64,000 bases of DNA, from NCBI GenBank assembly GCA_000697475.1, contig JNEU01000448.1:1-64000 (forward strand), given 5' to 3'. A program made the translations under genes and the position numbers. The notes under the pieces were generated by a model. The model saw nothing but the letters and a program-made list of their open reading frames with translations. It was not told where the DNA came from and searched no databases. Shown in pieces: positions 45,245-58,028 of the stretch (position 1 is the stretch's first letter; each line of letters begins with the position of its first letter). This DNA is from Lichtheimia corymbifera B2541. Taxonomy: Eukaryota; Mucoromycota; Mucoromycetes; Mucorales; Lichtheimiaceae.

Positions 45245-45663
45245 TTACTTGGTCGTCATAATGACCGCTGGTGGTGGTCGAGTGAGCTGGTTCATATCTT
45301 GCTTTGGCTGTTGATAAACCGGTAATCCAGGGCCATCATCATCGTCATTATCTCGATCACCATGATTTTGTCGGCAAGAGCTAGTGGTCCAGCGAAAGAA
45401 ACTACCCACATGATACATGCAGAATGATATATCAAAGTAGCAGCATAGCCGGTAGTCATTGACTATTGGTTTCACTTTTATGCAAAAATGTCAGCATTAT
45501 AACGACGCAGCTTCATTATTGGGAAAGCGACATAGGGAAAAAAAAGACCACAAGCAACTAACTTACATATTATTAATGCGAACAAGAAAATGATAATAAC
45601 TGCACCAAGCATGAGAGGCCATAATACACAAACTGCTGTAATTAACGCGTCAATGTTAGCCAT
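45245..45663 (-). CDS. Small one-TM protein, Cys-containing, unknown
   Basis: Two exons, 45663-45567 and 45474-45245, give 108 residues. One strong membrane helix lies near residues 7-32 (ITAVCVLWPLMLGAVIIIFLF), followed by an aromatic, Cys-containing segment (YRLCCYFDISFCMYH) and a polar tail with an Asp run and PGLPVYQQ. The start is MANID just before the helix; the frame remains open further upstream. No family recognised. It may be a tail-exposed single-pass membrane protein. Confidence 0.55.
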
Positions 45664-46444
45664 AGTGTGTAAAAGAGATGCTTGATACAAAGTATCTCCA
45701 CAATTGCATGCTTTTATGGTGATGCCAGACACAGGGTGGGAATGGCTCAGCATAATACGCAGTTTACTCGCGTGAGCGATGCTTCAACTTTCAATCGTCA
45801 AATATGGTGAATAGATGTAACCATGCTGAAGACGCCACCGTCTTTATCGTGTGCACAAAGAATGATACCATGTGTCATTACACCAGAAGCTACAGCATGT
45901 TACCAGGCTTCCGTATCTTGTTGGTGGCGCCAAAGCGATCACCTGAGATTGATAAAATTAGTATCAGTTTATCCATCACTACGCCACACTGATTTGCGTT
46001 TGATGATAGCGAATTATTATTATAAAGATGTATCACGCTTTAGGGTGAATAATTTTTTTCATTGTCATTCATATTCATGGAGCAAATTCTACGTGATATT
46101 TGAGAGCTAGGTGCTGCCGACGACTCATAGCTCAATTGGCCAATAGGAAGTAGGCGATCTTGCGAAAGATCAATTATATGTATGCATGATCCCGATAATT
46201 CCGACATTGGGTTTCCTGCAATCCATACCCATCGACTTTATTCATGGTCAAAGCGAATAAAAGCAAGCATCATAATACATTCTACGGAGTGGTACCGATT
46301 GAAGCAACCCATATATATATGTCAATAAAAGGCGATTCCTTGATGGATAAACACAGTGCAATGCTTTTCGGCAAAAGTCGGGAGAAATAAGATGTAGATA
46401 CAAAACAAACTTGGAGCTTGACTTTATTGTTCATTAGACAATAT
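45664..46444. other. Intergenic, contains a small perfect hairpin
   Basis: No gene. A hairpin with 6-bp stem GATCTT/AAGATC and GCGA loop lies at 46156-46171, just after an A-box-like string at 46128-46139. No B box follows. Confidence 0.4.
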
Positions 46445-47112
46445 TTACTCGCAAACGGCAACACATTCGATCTCAACAGAGACATCCTTGGGGAGACGAG
46501 CGACCTGAACAGCGCTACGAGCAGGCTGGTGGGTGGAGAAGAACTATTGCGATAAAGCCCTTGTCAGATGAAACCGTTCCAAAAGATTCCTCTCTTGACA
46601 CTTCCCGAGCCATAAACGCCATTCACGGCGACAAAGTCATCCATATTCTTCAAGAAAACGGTGGTCTTGACAACCTTCTCCAAGCTGGAGCCAGAGGCCT
46701 TGAGAACTTCAGTAAGGTTGGTCAAAACTTGACGTGTTTGGTCTTCGACACCACCTTGAACGAGCTCGCCTATAAGGATATGTGGTGTCAATCCCTTATG
46801 ATATAAGCCAACCTATACCATGTTACGTACCAGTTGAAGGGATAAGAGGGATTTGGCCCGAGGTGTAAACCATGCCGTTCACCTTGATGGCTTGAGCTAT
46901 TCGAAAAGATATAAATACTCTATTCCAAATACCGGTTTACTTTGTCGATTTCCTTACCATAGGGGCCGATGGCAGCAGGAGCGTTAGCGGTTTCTAAGAA
47001 GACGCAATGAAATGAGACATGGGGCCTTGGATGGCATTAGTCAAGAATACTTACGGACACGGGTCAAAGTGGACATTGCACGAATGGAGGGAAAGACGCG
47101 TTGAGCAAACAT
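46445..47112 (-). CDS. MMF1: RidA/YjgF-YER057c-UK114 family protein, probably mitochondrial
   Basis: RidA proteins hydrolyse reactive enamine/imine intermediates from amino-acid metabolism; yeast Mmf1 does so in mitochondria and supports isoleucine synthesis. Exons are 47112-47055, 46993-46958, 46896-46831, 46769-46600 and 46543-46445 (142 residues). The N-terminus ([18 protein letters not shown]) is basic, without acidic residues, like a mitochondrial presequence. Family blocks: [45 protein letters not shown], the catalytic Arg in [12 protein letters not shown] and VEIECVAV. The last intron's donor (GTCAAG) is weak and leaves three extra residues after VYG, so that junction may be off by a few codons. 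Confidence 0.9.
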
Positions 47113-48905
47113 GGCTGTTCAGTCACAAAAGAAAGAGGCCTGGCGGGAGAAACGCACAGCCTTATACCTGTCATCTCAGACCTTGTGATACGATAAAGCA
47201 CTTATACCCTTTGGAAATGTTGATCCCATTGTAGTTAATCCTCAATATCTGATTGGCTTCACTTGAACATCAGCATAATTGAACTTGCTTTTCCCTTGAC
47301 TATCTATCTTTACATTGGCGTTAAGGGTGTTCTTCATCATGTTCTTCTTCAAGAGACCGTGGGAAAAATACGATCCGGTCCTTGGTCGATCGTCCATACG
47401 CTTAAGTCATAGGCCAGCGTATATATGGCACTTATCTCTCTCGTTTTGAGATTACCCTCTGCTTGCAAAATACGAGGGATATACACCATTGCTCGAAAGC
47501 CTTATCAATATATGAAACAAGAGAGAGTTGCTTTAAATGGAGCACAAAGAGCTCATTATGATAGGGATTAGGCCAGTGACAGGGATAATGAACATAGCAA
47601 TAAAGTAAAGCATTGGAAAAATCATCATAAGAGATATCTATATTGCACCATGATCGATAGTTCTTGGTCAAATGTACTGCTGGGTCAAGTACCTGGAGGC
47701 TGGAACCGATGATGAGTTATGGACAGGCACGAGAATTGATTGGATTAGTTTTACTTGTCGCCCAAGTGAATCTTTTCATATCGAATAGGCACCTTGACAA
47801 CTGTGCTTGTGTGTATCAGCAATCACAAAGCTACCGCAAGTCCTATTTTGGTAAATTGGTTTCTGGTGGGATCCGTTCATTACGTTCGCTTTTGGTTGTT
47901 TCAAGGCATCATCTCCAATATAGTCATGCCAGCTCTTATCTGCATTAAAATCTCATGATCGCATAATGATCAGCAAGGGATCTCTTTTCTTATTTGTATT
48001 CGCTTTGTCTGAAACCTTTTGTCACCCTCTATGGGCATCCAGCGTTATGTATCTACAACATACAACTTCAGTGGGCCTATACCAAGATGAATTTAGCTCA
48101 TCACGAAAGCTATAAATTCGTACTAGCTTATCAAGACAACACAACTACATAAGAGTGTGCCTTATCGATGTTCAAAGAGAGAAAGAGATTCTTAATTGCA
48201 AGCAAGATAAGTGTCCCACGGGGTCGACTTTCACTCGATCACTCATGCATTCTCAAGTGAACACGCACAAAGGTCCTTTGTCACCATCCGACCAACATAA
48301 TTTGTAGTAATAATGCTTTTAATATGTGTGTGTGTGATATTTCTTGGTGATCTGGGAAGCGCAGTGGATAGCTTCGCTTCGACGACACCTGTTTTCCCTA
48401 TCCCAAACGTGTCGTTGACACCGCTACTCCCCAGAGTTGTTTCTATAAACCCCCTCCCATATTTTGTTTTTTATCAATGCGCCCACAAATCCATGGTGCT
48501 ATATAAGTATCGTATTTAGTAAGCATCCGACTCTCTTGCTCTGTTCCACGTCTTACGTACTCATCAAGCTTTCATTGATCAAGCCTATTTAACGGATCCC
48601 TGGATTCAAGTCTCAAGTCAAGGATACCTGACATGAAACAACATGACTCCATCTAAGAGAACGCATGTGGACATTGCAACGTTGCATCTCTTTGGTGACG
48701 AGACGAGACGCTATTCTCATGAAACGAATATCAGTTCCGGCAAGTTGAATACTTAAGGGTCGCGACTATGTATCATGCTGTATGAAGGCTTATCGATGAA
48801 TACATCACATAGATCCATGCCACGACGATATGAACTCAATAGTCGACCTCACTGATACTCTAAGCTTGGTTGACAAGACTACACGGGATGCACGTGCACG
48901 TTGCA
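47113..48905. other. Long intergenic region between divergent RidA and kinase genes
   Basis: About 1.8 kb without a supported gene. A short TG repeat near 48323-48333 is the only repeat noted. A plausible earlier kinase start lies at 48906. Confidence 0.45.
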
Positions 48906-49089
48906 TGACAACACTCGATCCAACTCCTTCATTTTCAGCTCCTTCAATTCTGAGTCGATCAAGGTAAAAGGAGGCACACACACACATGTACGCAGTGGAT
49001 TCATTCATAGCTCACTATACTTAAGTTATCAGGATTGCAACGAGACTGATCAAAGTGAGCCAGCCGAAGGTGAATCAAAGACAGTATGG

Positions 49090-50901
49090 ATGCGACGGTG
49101 TGAGACAACTCCTTTATTACTGGATCGCTGTACTCCGCTTCCAAGCAGTGCGTTATGGGCTATCCCTCCAAAATATGCCGCCGACTCGAGAAGACCTAGT
49201 GGTTCATGGTGTTGGTGGTCATCGCATGAAAATGCTATCCCAGAACCAAATCCATCACCACATCCACTATCAATCGACATGACAACATCATCATCACCAC
49301 CACCACTTGAACAATACTGCGAACCATTTCCATCTCCAATATCAGCATCTATCCATCCACTGACAAAAGATGAAGACGACGACAACAATGAATTGCCCTG
49401 TTTTCTACAACCTGAATGGCCCCTGACACCTGTTTCACCGCGACAGCCACAAGACGGATGGTGGGGTGAACGTCCCCCTCCCAATATTGTTTGTCAGCAT
49501 ATGGATCGCTATTTCTCTGAACATGATTTGGATAAGCCATGGATGTATGAAGATTCTATTTCCTCAGATGCATCGTTATGCTCATTACCCAAAAGAACAA
49601 CACGTGCAAAATCCATCCGTGCAGTCGCTTGTGAGGCAGCAAACAACATGTACGACGACTATAGCAACATGCATCATACTCGCAGACTATCATCCATGAC
49701 CACAATGAGACGCAAGAGCACCAAATTTTGGGATCAATCCACTATTCAAGTCAAAGCAGACAACATGATCAAAGTTCAAAAGAACAAGGGAGGCATTCGA
49801 TGGATTCGGGGCAAATTGCTTGGTCAAGGCTCGTTTGGACGTGTTCATATGGCATTCAATGTAGTAACTGGGGAGGTGATTGCTGTCAAACAAGTCAACG
49901 TTTCGCCGCCTTTTGCAAAAGAAATCATGATCGATGGTACCCAACTGCACCAAGAAATAGCCATGCTACGTGATCTTGATCATGAGAATATTGTACAATA
50001 TCTTGGATACGACGAGGATGAGTCTGAAGGCGTGATTAATATCTTTCTCGAGTACGTGTCTGGAGGGAGCATTGCTAGTCGTCTCGCTATTCATGGAGCG
50101 TTCCCAGAAAGCATCGTGAGGTTTTTTACAAGACAAATTTGCATGGGTCTCGCCTATCTCCATTCAAAAGGCATTTTGCATCGTGATATCAAGGCTGCCA
50201 ATATTCTCATTGAGGCGGACGGCGTGTGCAAAATTTCAGATTTTGGACTATCAAAGCGACATGATTTTGCCGATCAAGTATACGATGCAAATGATCGTAT
50301 GTCTTTGCGAGGATCCATTTACTGGTACTTGAATTCCTTGTACTTCGTTTTCAATTGATTGACGTGTATGCTTTTGGTTTTATTAGGATGGCTCCAGAAG
50401 TGGTCAAGAATCAGCCTTATAGTGCAAAAGTGGATATATGGAGTCTTGGATGTACTGTTCTTGAAATGCTCACTGGCGAAAGACCGTGGCTCACTTTTCA
50501 TCAGCTTGCAGCCTTTTACAATGTAAGTTGTGATGTTTTCCAAGAATTAGAAGAGTAATCCTATTCATCAATACTACTTTGTATTGCCAGCTTGGATGTC
50601 AAAAGAAACCTCGAGTCCCTGAAACAATCGCTGACACTGCCAAAGACTTTTTAAACTTATGTTTTGCCATGTAAGTGTATCACAATATCTTACATATCTC
50701 ATCAATATGTGCTCATGAAGTTGTGATGCTATGATCTAGAGACCCTCGCAAACGACCAACTGCAAACGATCTACTCAACCATCAATTTTGCTATATCGAA
50801 CCTGACTTTGATTTTGCGGTAAGTTATACGTATTCCATTATCCAATTCGCCAAGGCCACACGTACTCATAAATGTCCTAGATGGAACGCGGCAAAATTTG
50901 A
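49090..50901 (+). CDS. STE11/BCK1-type protein kinase (MAPKKK-like); N-terminus uncertain
   Basis: Exons 49090-50324, 50387-50522, 50591-50670, 50740-50818 and 50881-50901 give 516 residues from the ATG at 49090. The N-terminal half is disordered (Ser/Pro and acidic). The kinase domain starts [20 protein letters not shown], with VAVKQV-like lysine (IAVKQV), [19 protein letters not shown], the activation end GSIYWMAPEVV and [20 protein letters not shown], placing it among MAP kinase kinase kinases such as Bck1. Upstream, an ATG at 48906 opens MTTLDPTPSFSAPSILSRS, whose splicing leads into a different frame with SAM-like residues. The true start could be 48906 with extra introns. The 3' end converges on the REXO1-like gene, 187 bases apart. 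Confidence 0.85.
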
Positions 50902-51088
50902 TCTACATACTGTATATCCTCTTCCTGATACCAAAACTTATTCCCTTACGTACTCTGTTTTCTATGATGTGTTTAATATAGGCGATAAACATGCAATGTT
51001 GATTATGACGGATGATGGATAGGATACTAGGGTTGTGTTATTGTAAATCACCGAGTAGCATGCTACATAGTACTATGGAACGACCCGA

Positions 51089-53278
51089 TCACTGTTTATT
51101 TTGCAATTTTAAGAATGCCTCGAGTAACTCAATACATGTTTTGGAGTCTTCATAAGAATCATGTCCTTCAACCGTGTCTTGAATAAATTTTGACAAATGC
51201 TTGTTAGCCAATAATCGAAGCCCATAACGGAAAGGCAGCCCTTTGGGATGTGGGTAAAGCTAGAGATATTTGATTAGTCGTCAAGTGCATCCTATTTTTG
51301 AAGGACATATAGCTTACCGCGACTGTATCGATGATATTATCATGGATCAACTATGGTTATACTGTCATTAGCATATAGAAAAGAACATTCTGGTTTACCC
51401 TTACTCTTAAAGCATTCATGTCGTTTTCCTAACGTGGCACAAAAATTGGATCAATAAGAGTGAATTGAATCGAAAGCAAAAGTACATACCAATCCATGGC
51501 CGAGAAGAATGGTATCAGCATTGATATATTTGAATAGCTCGTGTCGGATGCTCTCCAGATTATGTTTGGCACCTGCCAATGTCTTGATTCCACTATAGCG
51601 CGTATTGAGATCGATCACCATGTGTGACGGGAATACTAATTCATCGATCAGCATGTTGGCTTGACCATCGATTGCTGTCAATCGGATTAATTCCATTCCT
51701 GCTGTAGTGTAGGCCTATATAACCGTTAGGGGGTGCATTCAGCGTAATCATGTATTTAACGTACCATTTCACAGTCCAATGCTACCAAGGATCGCCAAGA
51801 ATCCGATTTTTCTTGTGGGGTGGATACGTAAGGAATTTTGGCATGCAATTGCTGGATAGATTCATCTATGTTTGGAACTTTGTTAGTATGTGATTTATTG
51901 TTAGGCTCCTTTGACGAAGATACCTTTGTATACATGTGGCCCTTTTGCACATCCAGCGCTGCCATGTGATTCGCCACAGCACGTGTACGTTCTTTGTTTC
52001 TCACCTATGATTGATATAGTATGATGATCAGAATCCATTCTCACCATGAGCATTGTCTTTCACTTACCATGAGTCATAATGTTGCGCATTTTACCATAAT
52101 GGAAAACACATACGGCATTCTCTCGAGGTCCAAGCACATCTTTGACAATATATTCCTTTTTGCATCGATCACAGTTTTTAGTAGTGCCTACTGTGAGTGC
52201 TGCCTCATGTTGTGCTGTTGTTGATGTATCATCCGAGGTCTGCTCAAGCTGTGCTGTAGTCGGATATCGCATTTCTTGCATCTGCTCTTGTGTCAGCACG
52301 TAAGGTAGGGCACGGTCCGCCAACGATTGATTATCATTACCCGTGGAGGGCTCAATCCATTCGCTAGTGATTCCCACATCATGAATGCCTGTTGACTCGG
52401 GGCGCTTTTTGAGTTGAACGAGCACATTCATAGCCATCTGTTTGTAGCCAGCTTGATTGGTGGTTTGCTCGAGAATCATGGCTTCTTGTCTTTCAGTGTG
52501 TTCACTAGCCAGAGTGGGATGTTGTTGAACCAAAGGCGCATATATCCGAATGAAATGATCATAGATTCTTTGTACTGTGGTCTGGCGGAGCTTCAGCGGC
52601 GCATGGGATTTCATGTTGGGTTTGATAATGGGTGGACCTGTTGCAGAAGTGGATGCTTTGGTCTAACATACAATAGTTATATGATTGATTAGATAATAGA
52701 ATGGGATTAAATGATTACCGTATGAGCGATACGACGTGGACCAGAAGATGAAAAGGATGGTGATGTAGTTGAAGTTTGTTGGATAGATGAAGATGTTGGA
52801 GTGACCTTACGACGTATATCAGAAGATGCTGGTTTATTGGTAGTGTTACTAGTACTGTTTGGTGGTTGTCGCTGTCGCTGAATTGTCGTTGTGGATGCAT
52901 ATTCTGGCACTGGACGATTAGGCCGCTTTGGATTCATTGTGGAAGGCTGGCTCTTTGTGGTGGTAGTAGCATTATCCACGTCGATCTGTTTCTTCTTCAC
53001 AGCTATATTTGGGATGTTACCCTATATATGTCATTATCAAGTTGTATCAAACAAACATACCAGGATCGCCATTTGACTTGTTCTTGAGATCACTCGCTGC
53101 TTTCCGTTTTCTAGAGACTGTGGAAATGTCTAATTAAGCAAAAGTGTTGGAGTCTTTTTAGCCATGGGATACCTTGTACTGATGGAGGAGCATCATGAGA
53201 GTAAATGCAAGTAATACGTGGGCAATTGGGATAGTAAGGACATGTCAGCTTTCGGAAGAGACCTGTCGAAGGAAGCAT
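51089..53278 (-). CDS. REXO1: REXO1-type RNA 3'-5' exonuclease (DEDDh)
   Basis: Ten exons (53278-53173, 53129-53061, 53002-52719, 52662-52068, 52004-51924, 51865-51765, 51714-51490, 51428-51405, 51350-51318, 51259-51089) give 562 residues, all in phase. The N-terminus [22 protein letters not shown] is a CCCH-type zinc motif found at the start of REXO1 proteins. A disordered Ser/Thr/Pro region follows, then a cysteine pair module ([30 protein letters not shown]). The exonuclease domain has [15 protein letters not shown] (Exo I), GHGLENDMNAL (Exo II) and [13 protein letters not shown] (Exo III). It likely trims structured RNAs in the nucleus. Two exons are only 24 and 33 nt. Confidence 0.92.
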
Positions 53279-53611
53279 TGGATAATAAGAAAAAGGCGCG
53301 TCAATGCAGAATGCTCGTCTCTGGATTCTTTCCCTCCCGCACGTATCGGGTGTGAGGCTTTTGGCACCACCATCACCATCGAATAGTTATCATTCATTGT
53401 AATCACCCCTTAAGAAGTTTCCAGTATGTACACAATAAACGACTTTATTAGAGATGAAATGTGTTAACGTAGTGTAAACATCGAGAGGGAAAGAGAAGGT
53501 CATCTTGTTTCTGTATCCTGGATACCGTAAATTCACTGACAACAAAAAAAGATTAAAGTCAGCATTTTCTTACCCTGCAACTTCAGTTGACAGCTCAACC
53601 CAACGATAAAC
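53279..53611. other. Divergent promoter region, REXO1-like and COQ8
   Basis: 333 bases between two start codons. No gene and no single clear motif. Confidence 0.5.
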
Positions 53612-55556
53612 ATGTCGCGTAACGTCAGCGACTTGTACTGCGTGGCTACAGCTATTTCACGAGTGGGATGCCTCTTTCTTGAAAACCAACGCGAAGCCTT
53701 GTGGAAGCATGCAGTGACATCCAGTATCCTAAAGCCGGTCATTTTCCCTCACGATGCACCTGTCAATCCTCCAGGACCCCATGCCGAAACAGCCACAACA
53801 TCCGAATCCCAACCAGCCCACGAGTCAGATCTCTCAGAATCTTTGAATGAAGAAAGCCTTAAACAAGAGTATTATCACCAGCAACAACAACAGCAACCGA
53901 TCGAACCGACTGTATTGACACCAAACGTTGAGCCAACAATGTCTTCAGCAAACGTATCACTTGGACCAGATATTCACACCGCACAAGAACCAGATATCAC
54001 ATTGAAGGCTGAGCAATTAGAAGCTATCAGCAATAAGGATACGTGTGATGCTATAATCGAAGGGGTAAGTTGGGATAAAAGAGGCATATATTATCATGGT
54101 ATATAAGTGTCTTAATGCAAGAACAGCCATTGGAGCAACGCAAGGCCCTTAAGGAGTCAAGGATACCTACAACACGAGCGGGACGACTATGGCATTATGG
54201 AACACTTGCAGCTGGATTGGGTGTTGGTGCGATGAATGAATCATTCAAGAGGGCAACTGGTTTATCAAAGAACGCTCAGGGATCAGCTATGCTCAGTGAT
54301 CGCAATGTAGACCTGCTTGTGAACAAGATATCGCAGATGCGTGGAGCAGCGCTCAAGATGGGACAAATGCTGAGCATCCAAGGCATTCAAGCTGCCAGTG
54401 ACAAGGAAAGCTGGATTCCTCCGCAAATGGAACAAATCTTGCTCAAAGTACACGACAGTGCCAATTATATGCCTCAAAAACAAATGGAGGTAAGTAACAT
54501 CATATCTCATCTCAAAGACGGGTCACGTGTTAATGTATTTCAACTTAGGCTGTCATGCGAAAGGGACTCGGTGGTGAATGGAAGACACACTTTAGCAAGT
54601 TTGATCCAGTGCCAATAGCTGCTGCATCAATTGGTCAAGTACATGCTGCAACATTGGCTTCAACAGGAGAAGACGTCGTCATCAAAGTACAATATCCGGG
54701 TGTGGCTCAGTCAATCGATAGTGATTTGAACAACCTGATGGCCATCCTGACATTCAGTAACCTGCTTCCTCGAGGATTATACCTTGATAACACCGTGCGT
54801 GTTACTCGTCAAGAGCTTGCATGGGAATGTGATTATCTACGAGAGGCTGCCAATACACAACACTATGGCGATTTAATAGGCAATGATGAGAGATACAAGG
54901 TTCCTCGGGTTTATCACGACATGTGTTCATCCAACATTCTTGTACTTGAGCGTCTACGTGGCCGAGCCTTGAGTAAGGCAGTCAATGAGGATGATCAGGG
55001 ATTACGCGATCGACTTGGCGAGCGATTATTACGATTATGTCTGCGTGAAGTGTTCTCGTTCCAATTTATGCAAACCGATCCAAACTGGTCCAACTTCTTT
55101 TACAATCCAAACCGTAATCATGGTCAGCTCGAGTTGCTTGATTTTGGTGCTTGTCGTCCTTTTGGTGATGATTTCCTTGCACTCTACGGTCAAATTCTTA
55201 AGGCAGCAGCCCACGGTGATCGTGATGGTGTATGGCATTATTCTGAAAAGCTCGGTTTCGTTACAGGCCTCGAAACAGCTGTAATGCGCGAGGCCCATAT
55301 TGATAGCGTTATGGTGTTGGGTGAACCTTTCCGTGCAGATGCTCCCGATGTTTTTGACTTTGGTGTGCAAACAATCACGGGTCGCGTTCGTGATACGATC
55401 CCTGTCATGCTTCGTCACCGCTTGACTCCACCACCTGATGAGACTTATGGGTTACATAAGAAGCTTTCTGGTGCATTCCTTCTCTGTACCAAGCTCCGGA
55501 GTCGTTTCAACACCAAGGCTGTTTGGCAAGAGGAGGTTGAGAGGGTGTTCTCTTAG
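53612..55556 (+). CDS. COQ8: COQ8/ABC1 (ADCK3-type) atypical kinase
   Basis: A mitochondrial atypical kinase/ATPase needed for coenzyme Q synthesis. Exons 53612-54064, 54127-54489 and 54549-55556 give 607 residues, longer than yeast Coq8 (501) because of a Gln/Pro/Ser-rich N-terminal insert (about residues 55-145). Hallmarks: the KxGQ motif in AALKMGQMLS near residue 227, the Ala-rich loop AAASIGQVHAA near 295, VVIKVQYPGV with the catalytic-fold lysine, VLERLRGRAL, and LLDFGACRPF in place of DFG. The final exon covers most of the kinase fold. The N-terminus VSDLYCVATAISRVGCLFLENQR is conserved in fungal Coq8. Confidence 0.95.
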
Positions 55557-55977
55557 AAGTCATATAGCTCATACTTAATACCTCATCCATAACATTTGTA
55601 AACAAAAAATATACAGCATTTGATATACATTGCCAACAACTTGCCTCCAATGGAAACTGATATTGTATCATTATTATGCGGGAAAGCTTACTGTCGATTG
55701 GGTGTTGAATACCAAGAATGCGTCACTCTTTGCTATTTTTAGATGGGTTTGCTGCACTGAAAACGGAAGGGAGCCGATCCAGCTCAGCGGGCGCTAATTG
55801 ACAGGTTCTGCTCATCCTATCATTTGCGACTTTCGAATATTCACATGTCAGAGAACAGAGCATTCTGCACAGACCGACACATGTACATTTACCACCGATA
55901 AAGGCACATGGAAGAGTTTACGACCCACTGTTATCTCCTTTCTTGTTATTCTTTGATATCATTCCTCTTACTATTCA
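55557..55977. other. Intergenic between COQ8 and MIT-domain gene
   Basis: 421 bases, no gene seen. Confidence 0.5.
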
Positions 55978-57329
55978 ATGACTTTCCTTGCAGCGAGATA
56001 CAGGCGTTCGCATACACCCAAATCATCCTCTGATAAGGCTGAAAAGTCATCTTTTCTCTCAACTCGCCTCCCTTCAATGAATCTATCTACACCAGCAGTT
56101 TATCAGTCGCAAGACACACAGGATGAATGGCACCAAAAAGAGCCTCCACAGCCCAAACCTAGCACGTCATGGTCGACACAAATGAGTACGCTTGCCAACA
56201 AGATCAGAGATAACGCTGCGTCTATGAATGCTATAATGGCAAACACATCAGATACCAGCGTAGCTGAAAATCTGGACCGCAAGAGCATATCTCAAGGCAT
56301 GAAACTGGTGGCTATTGCAGCGGATGAGTTTGATGAAGGCAATGACACAATAGCATTGGAGATCTATTTATCTGGCATTGATAAAATTCTTATGGCTTTA
56401 CCCAGTAAGTGTGAATATGACATGGATACTCGTACGTTTTTATCATGTTAACCTTGTACATGTTAGACAAGGCAGATGACAAAACCAAGCAGGCTCTACG
56501 ACAAAAGCTAACAAGGTAAGTAACGAACAAGAATGTTTGAGTGCATTATTTTTTAACCCAGTAACGGCTTCACAATCTCAGCGTAGAAGAAAGGGTTGGC
56601 ATCCTACACATGGCCCAACAGCAAAATTATTCGCAAAAGGTTGGACCCGACGATGCTCATGTTAAACCAACAGCAAGTGTGTTGCAGTCTCTGAATATGG
56701 CTCCGATCATGACCGCAGTTTCAACGTTCAAATGGGCAACGAGGACCACTACTCAAGAGCAGCATACGAGGAATCATCCCAGCAACATGCTTGACCATCA
56801 AGAAATCTATAATAGTAACATCAGCAGCAGCACACATCAGCGTGAAGGGGTTGATAAATTCAAGCGAGCTGGGAACCTTTTCATTGAAGCAACCGTATCA
56901 TGTGCTATTCTTATCAAGCAATCTCCCTTGCCAGGTACTGAGCGATTTAATACTACAGGCTATCGATTACTTATCAATGCCATAGACATTCTTTCATTGC
57001 TATTTGGTTATTTTGTGCATCTGCTGATTTGGGTCGACCGACATTATCGAGTTACAGAAAAGGCACAGGACCTGGGAATCGAGTGTATCAAGTTTGCACT
57101 CTATATGGATGAGCAATATCAATTACATGAATTCGCAACTGAAGCACTCTACATGTTCGTTGCTGCTGGTATCAGAGCAGCGGTAGCCTATAAGGAAACA
57201 CCCCCACATTCCGAGCAAAAAGAAGATCATACCAGGCTAATGATTCGCATTAATGAAGAAAACGATACCAACAGTTCTCGAGATTACCCACGTTGGAAAA
57301 AGGCAGACCCAGCCTCCGGTCAAAAGTAA
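55978..57329 (+). CDS. Protein with MIT-like helical domain(s)
   Basis: Three exons, 55978-56404, 56467-56515 and 56582-57329, give 407 residues. The N-terminus is basic and disordered. Near residues 110-160 comes a helical segment with the MIT layout (ISQGMKLVAIAADEFDEGN, ALEIYLSGIDKILMALP, LRQKLTRVEERV). A second helical part near 255-370 (KFKRAGNLFIEATVSCAILIK, LLINAIDILSLLFGYFV, AQDLGIECIKFALYM) could be another. MIT domains bind ESCRT-III tails, so a role in endosomal sorting is possible; this is inferred from pattern only. The hydrophobic run at about 315-330 is not long enough to call a membrane helix firmly. Confidence 0.68.
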
Positions 57330-58028
57330 TCATAGCAGTATACAAATATTTCCACACCCCATATATCATTATCAGTTCCCTTAATATACTTGCACTAGCA
57401 CATAGAGTAATGCTCAAAAGCCCTGATGGTTGATGTCAATGGTGTACTTTTTATATGTCTAGCGACGATGATAGTGTAGCATATGCAGGCTGCATAAACG
57501 TGAAATGTTACAATACCTCCTTGTATCACATGGCACGTGCGGCAATACCGCTGTGATGTAATCCATCATCATTTTGCACTAGCACATGCATAAAGGGTGG
57601 TTTTCAGTGAAGTTTTTCGTTGTATTGCGGTTAGGGAAATAATAGCATTACACGCGGCGGAAGGGGATCTTTCATCAGTGTTGATAAACAGGTTGGCAAG
57701 ATCCATCTACTATCATAAGGCGCTTGCTGTGCTCAAATTCCACAGAATAAAGTGGTGTTCGAGGATGTTCGTGTGTGGTTGTTCCAGAAAGATTAAGGCG
57801 ACATCAATAAATATGTTCCAGGCCACCACAGCAGCTCTCGCATGACGATTCATATACCAAAGAGACCACGAATATGAAAAATATCAAGGAAAGGAGACAC
57901 ATGAAGAATTCTCCTGGATAACAAGAAGGAATAACATTACCAGCAAGGATGTGGATCCGTTATACAACATTCTTTAAGTGTACATTATATGAAAACTCTT
58001 TTTTTATATGCAGTGAAATATTTTTATG
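57330..58028. other. Intergenic between convergent MIT-domain and TAPT1 genes
   Basis: About 700 bases of 3' flank; no gene seen. Confidence 0.5.

Noticed and set aside
46128..46230. Possible tRNA gene
   Set aside because: An A-box-like string is present, but no B box, no acceptor stem pairing and no proper T arm could be found.
49207..49241. A 35-bp intron restoring frame in the kinase N-terminus
   Set aside because: It would join the frames, but it is shorter than any other intron here (minimum about 42 bp) and would delete the SAM-like motif it is meant to save.
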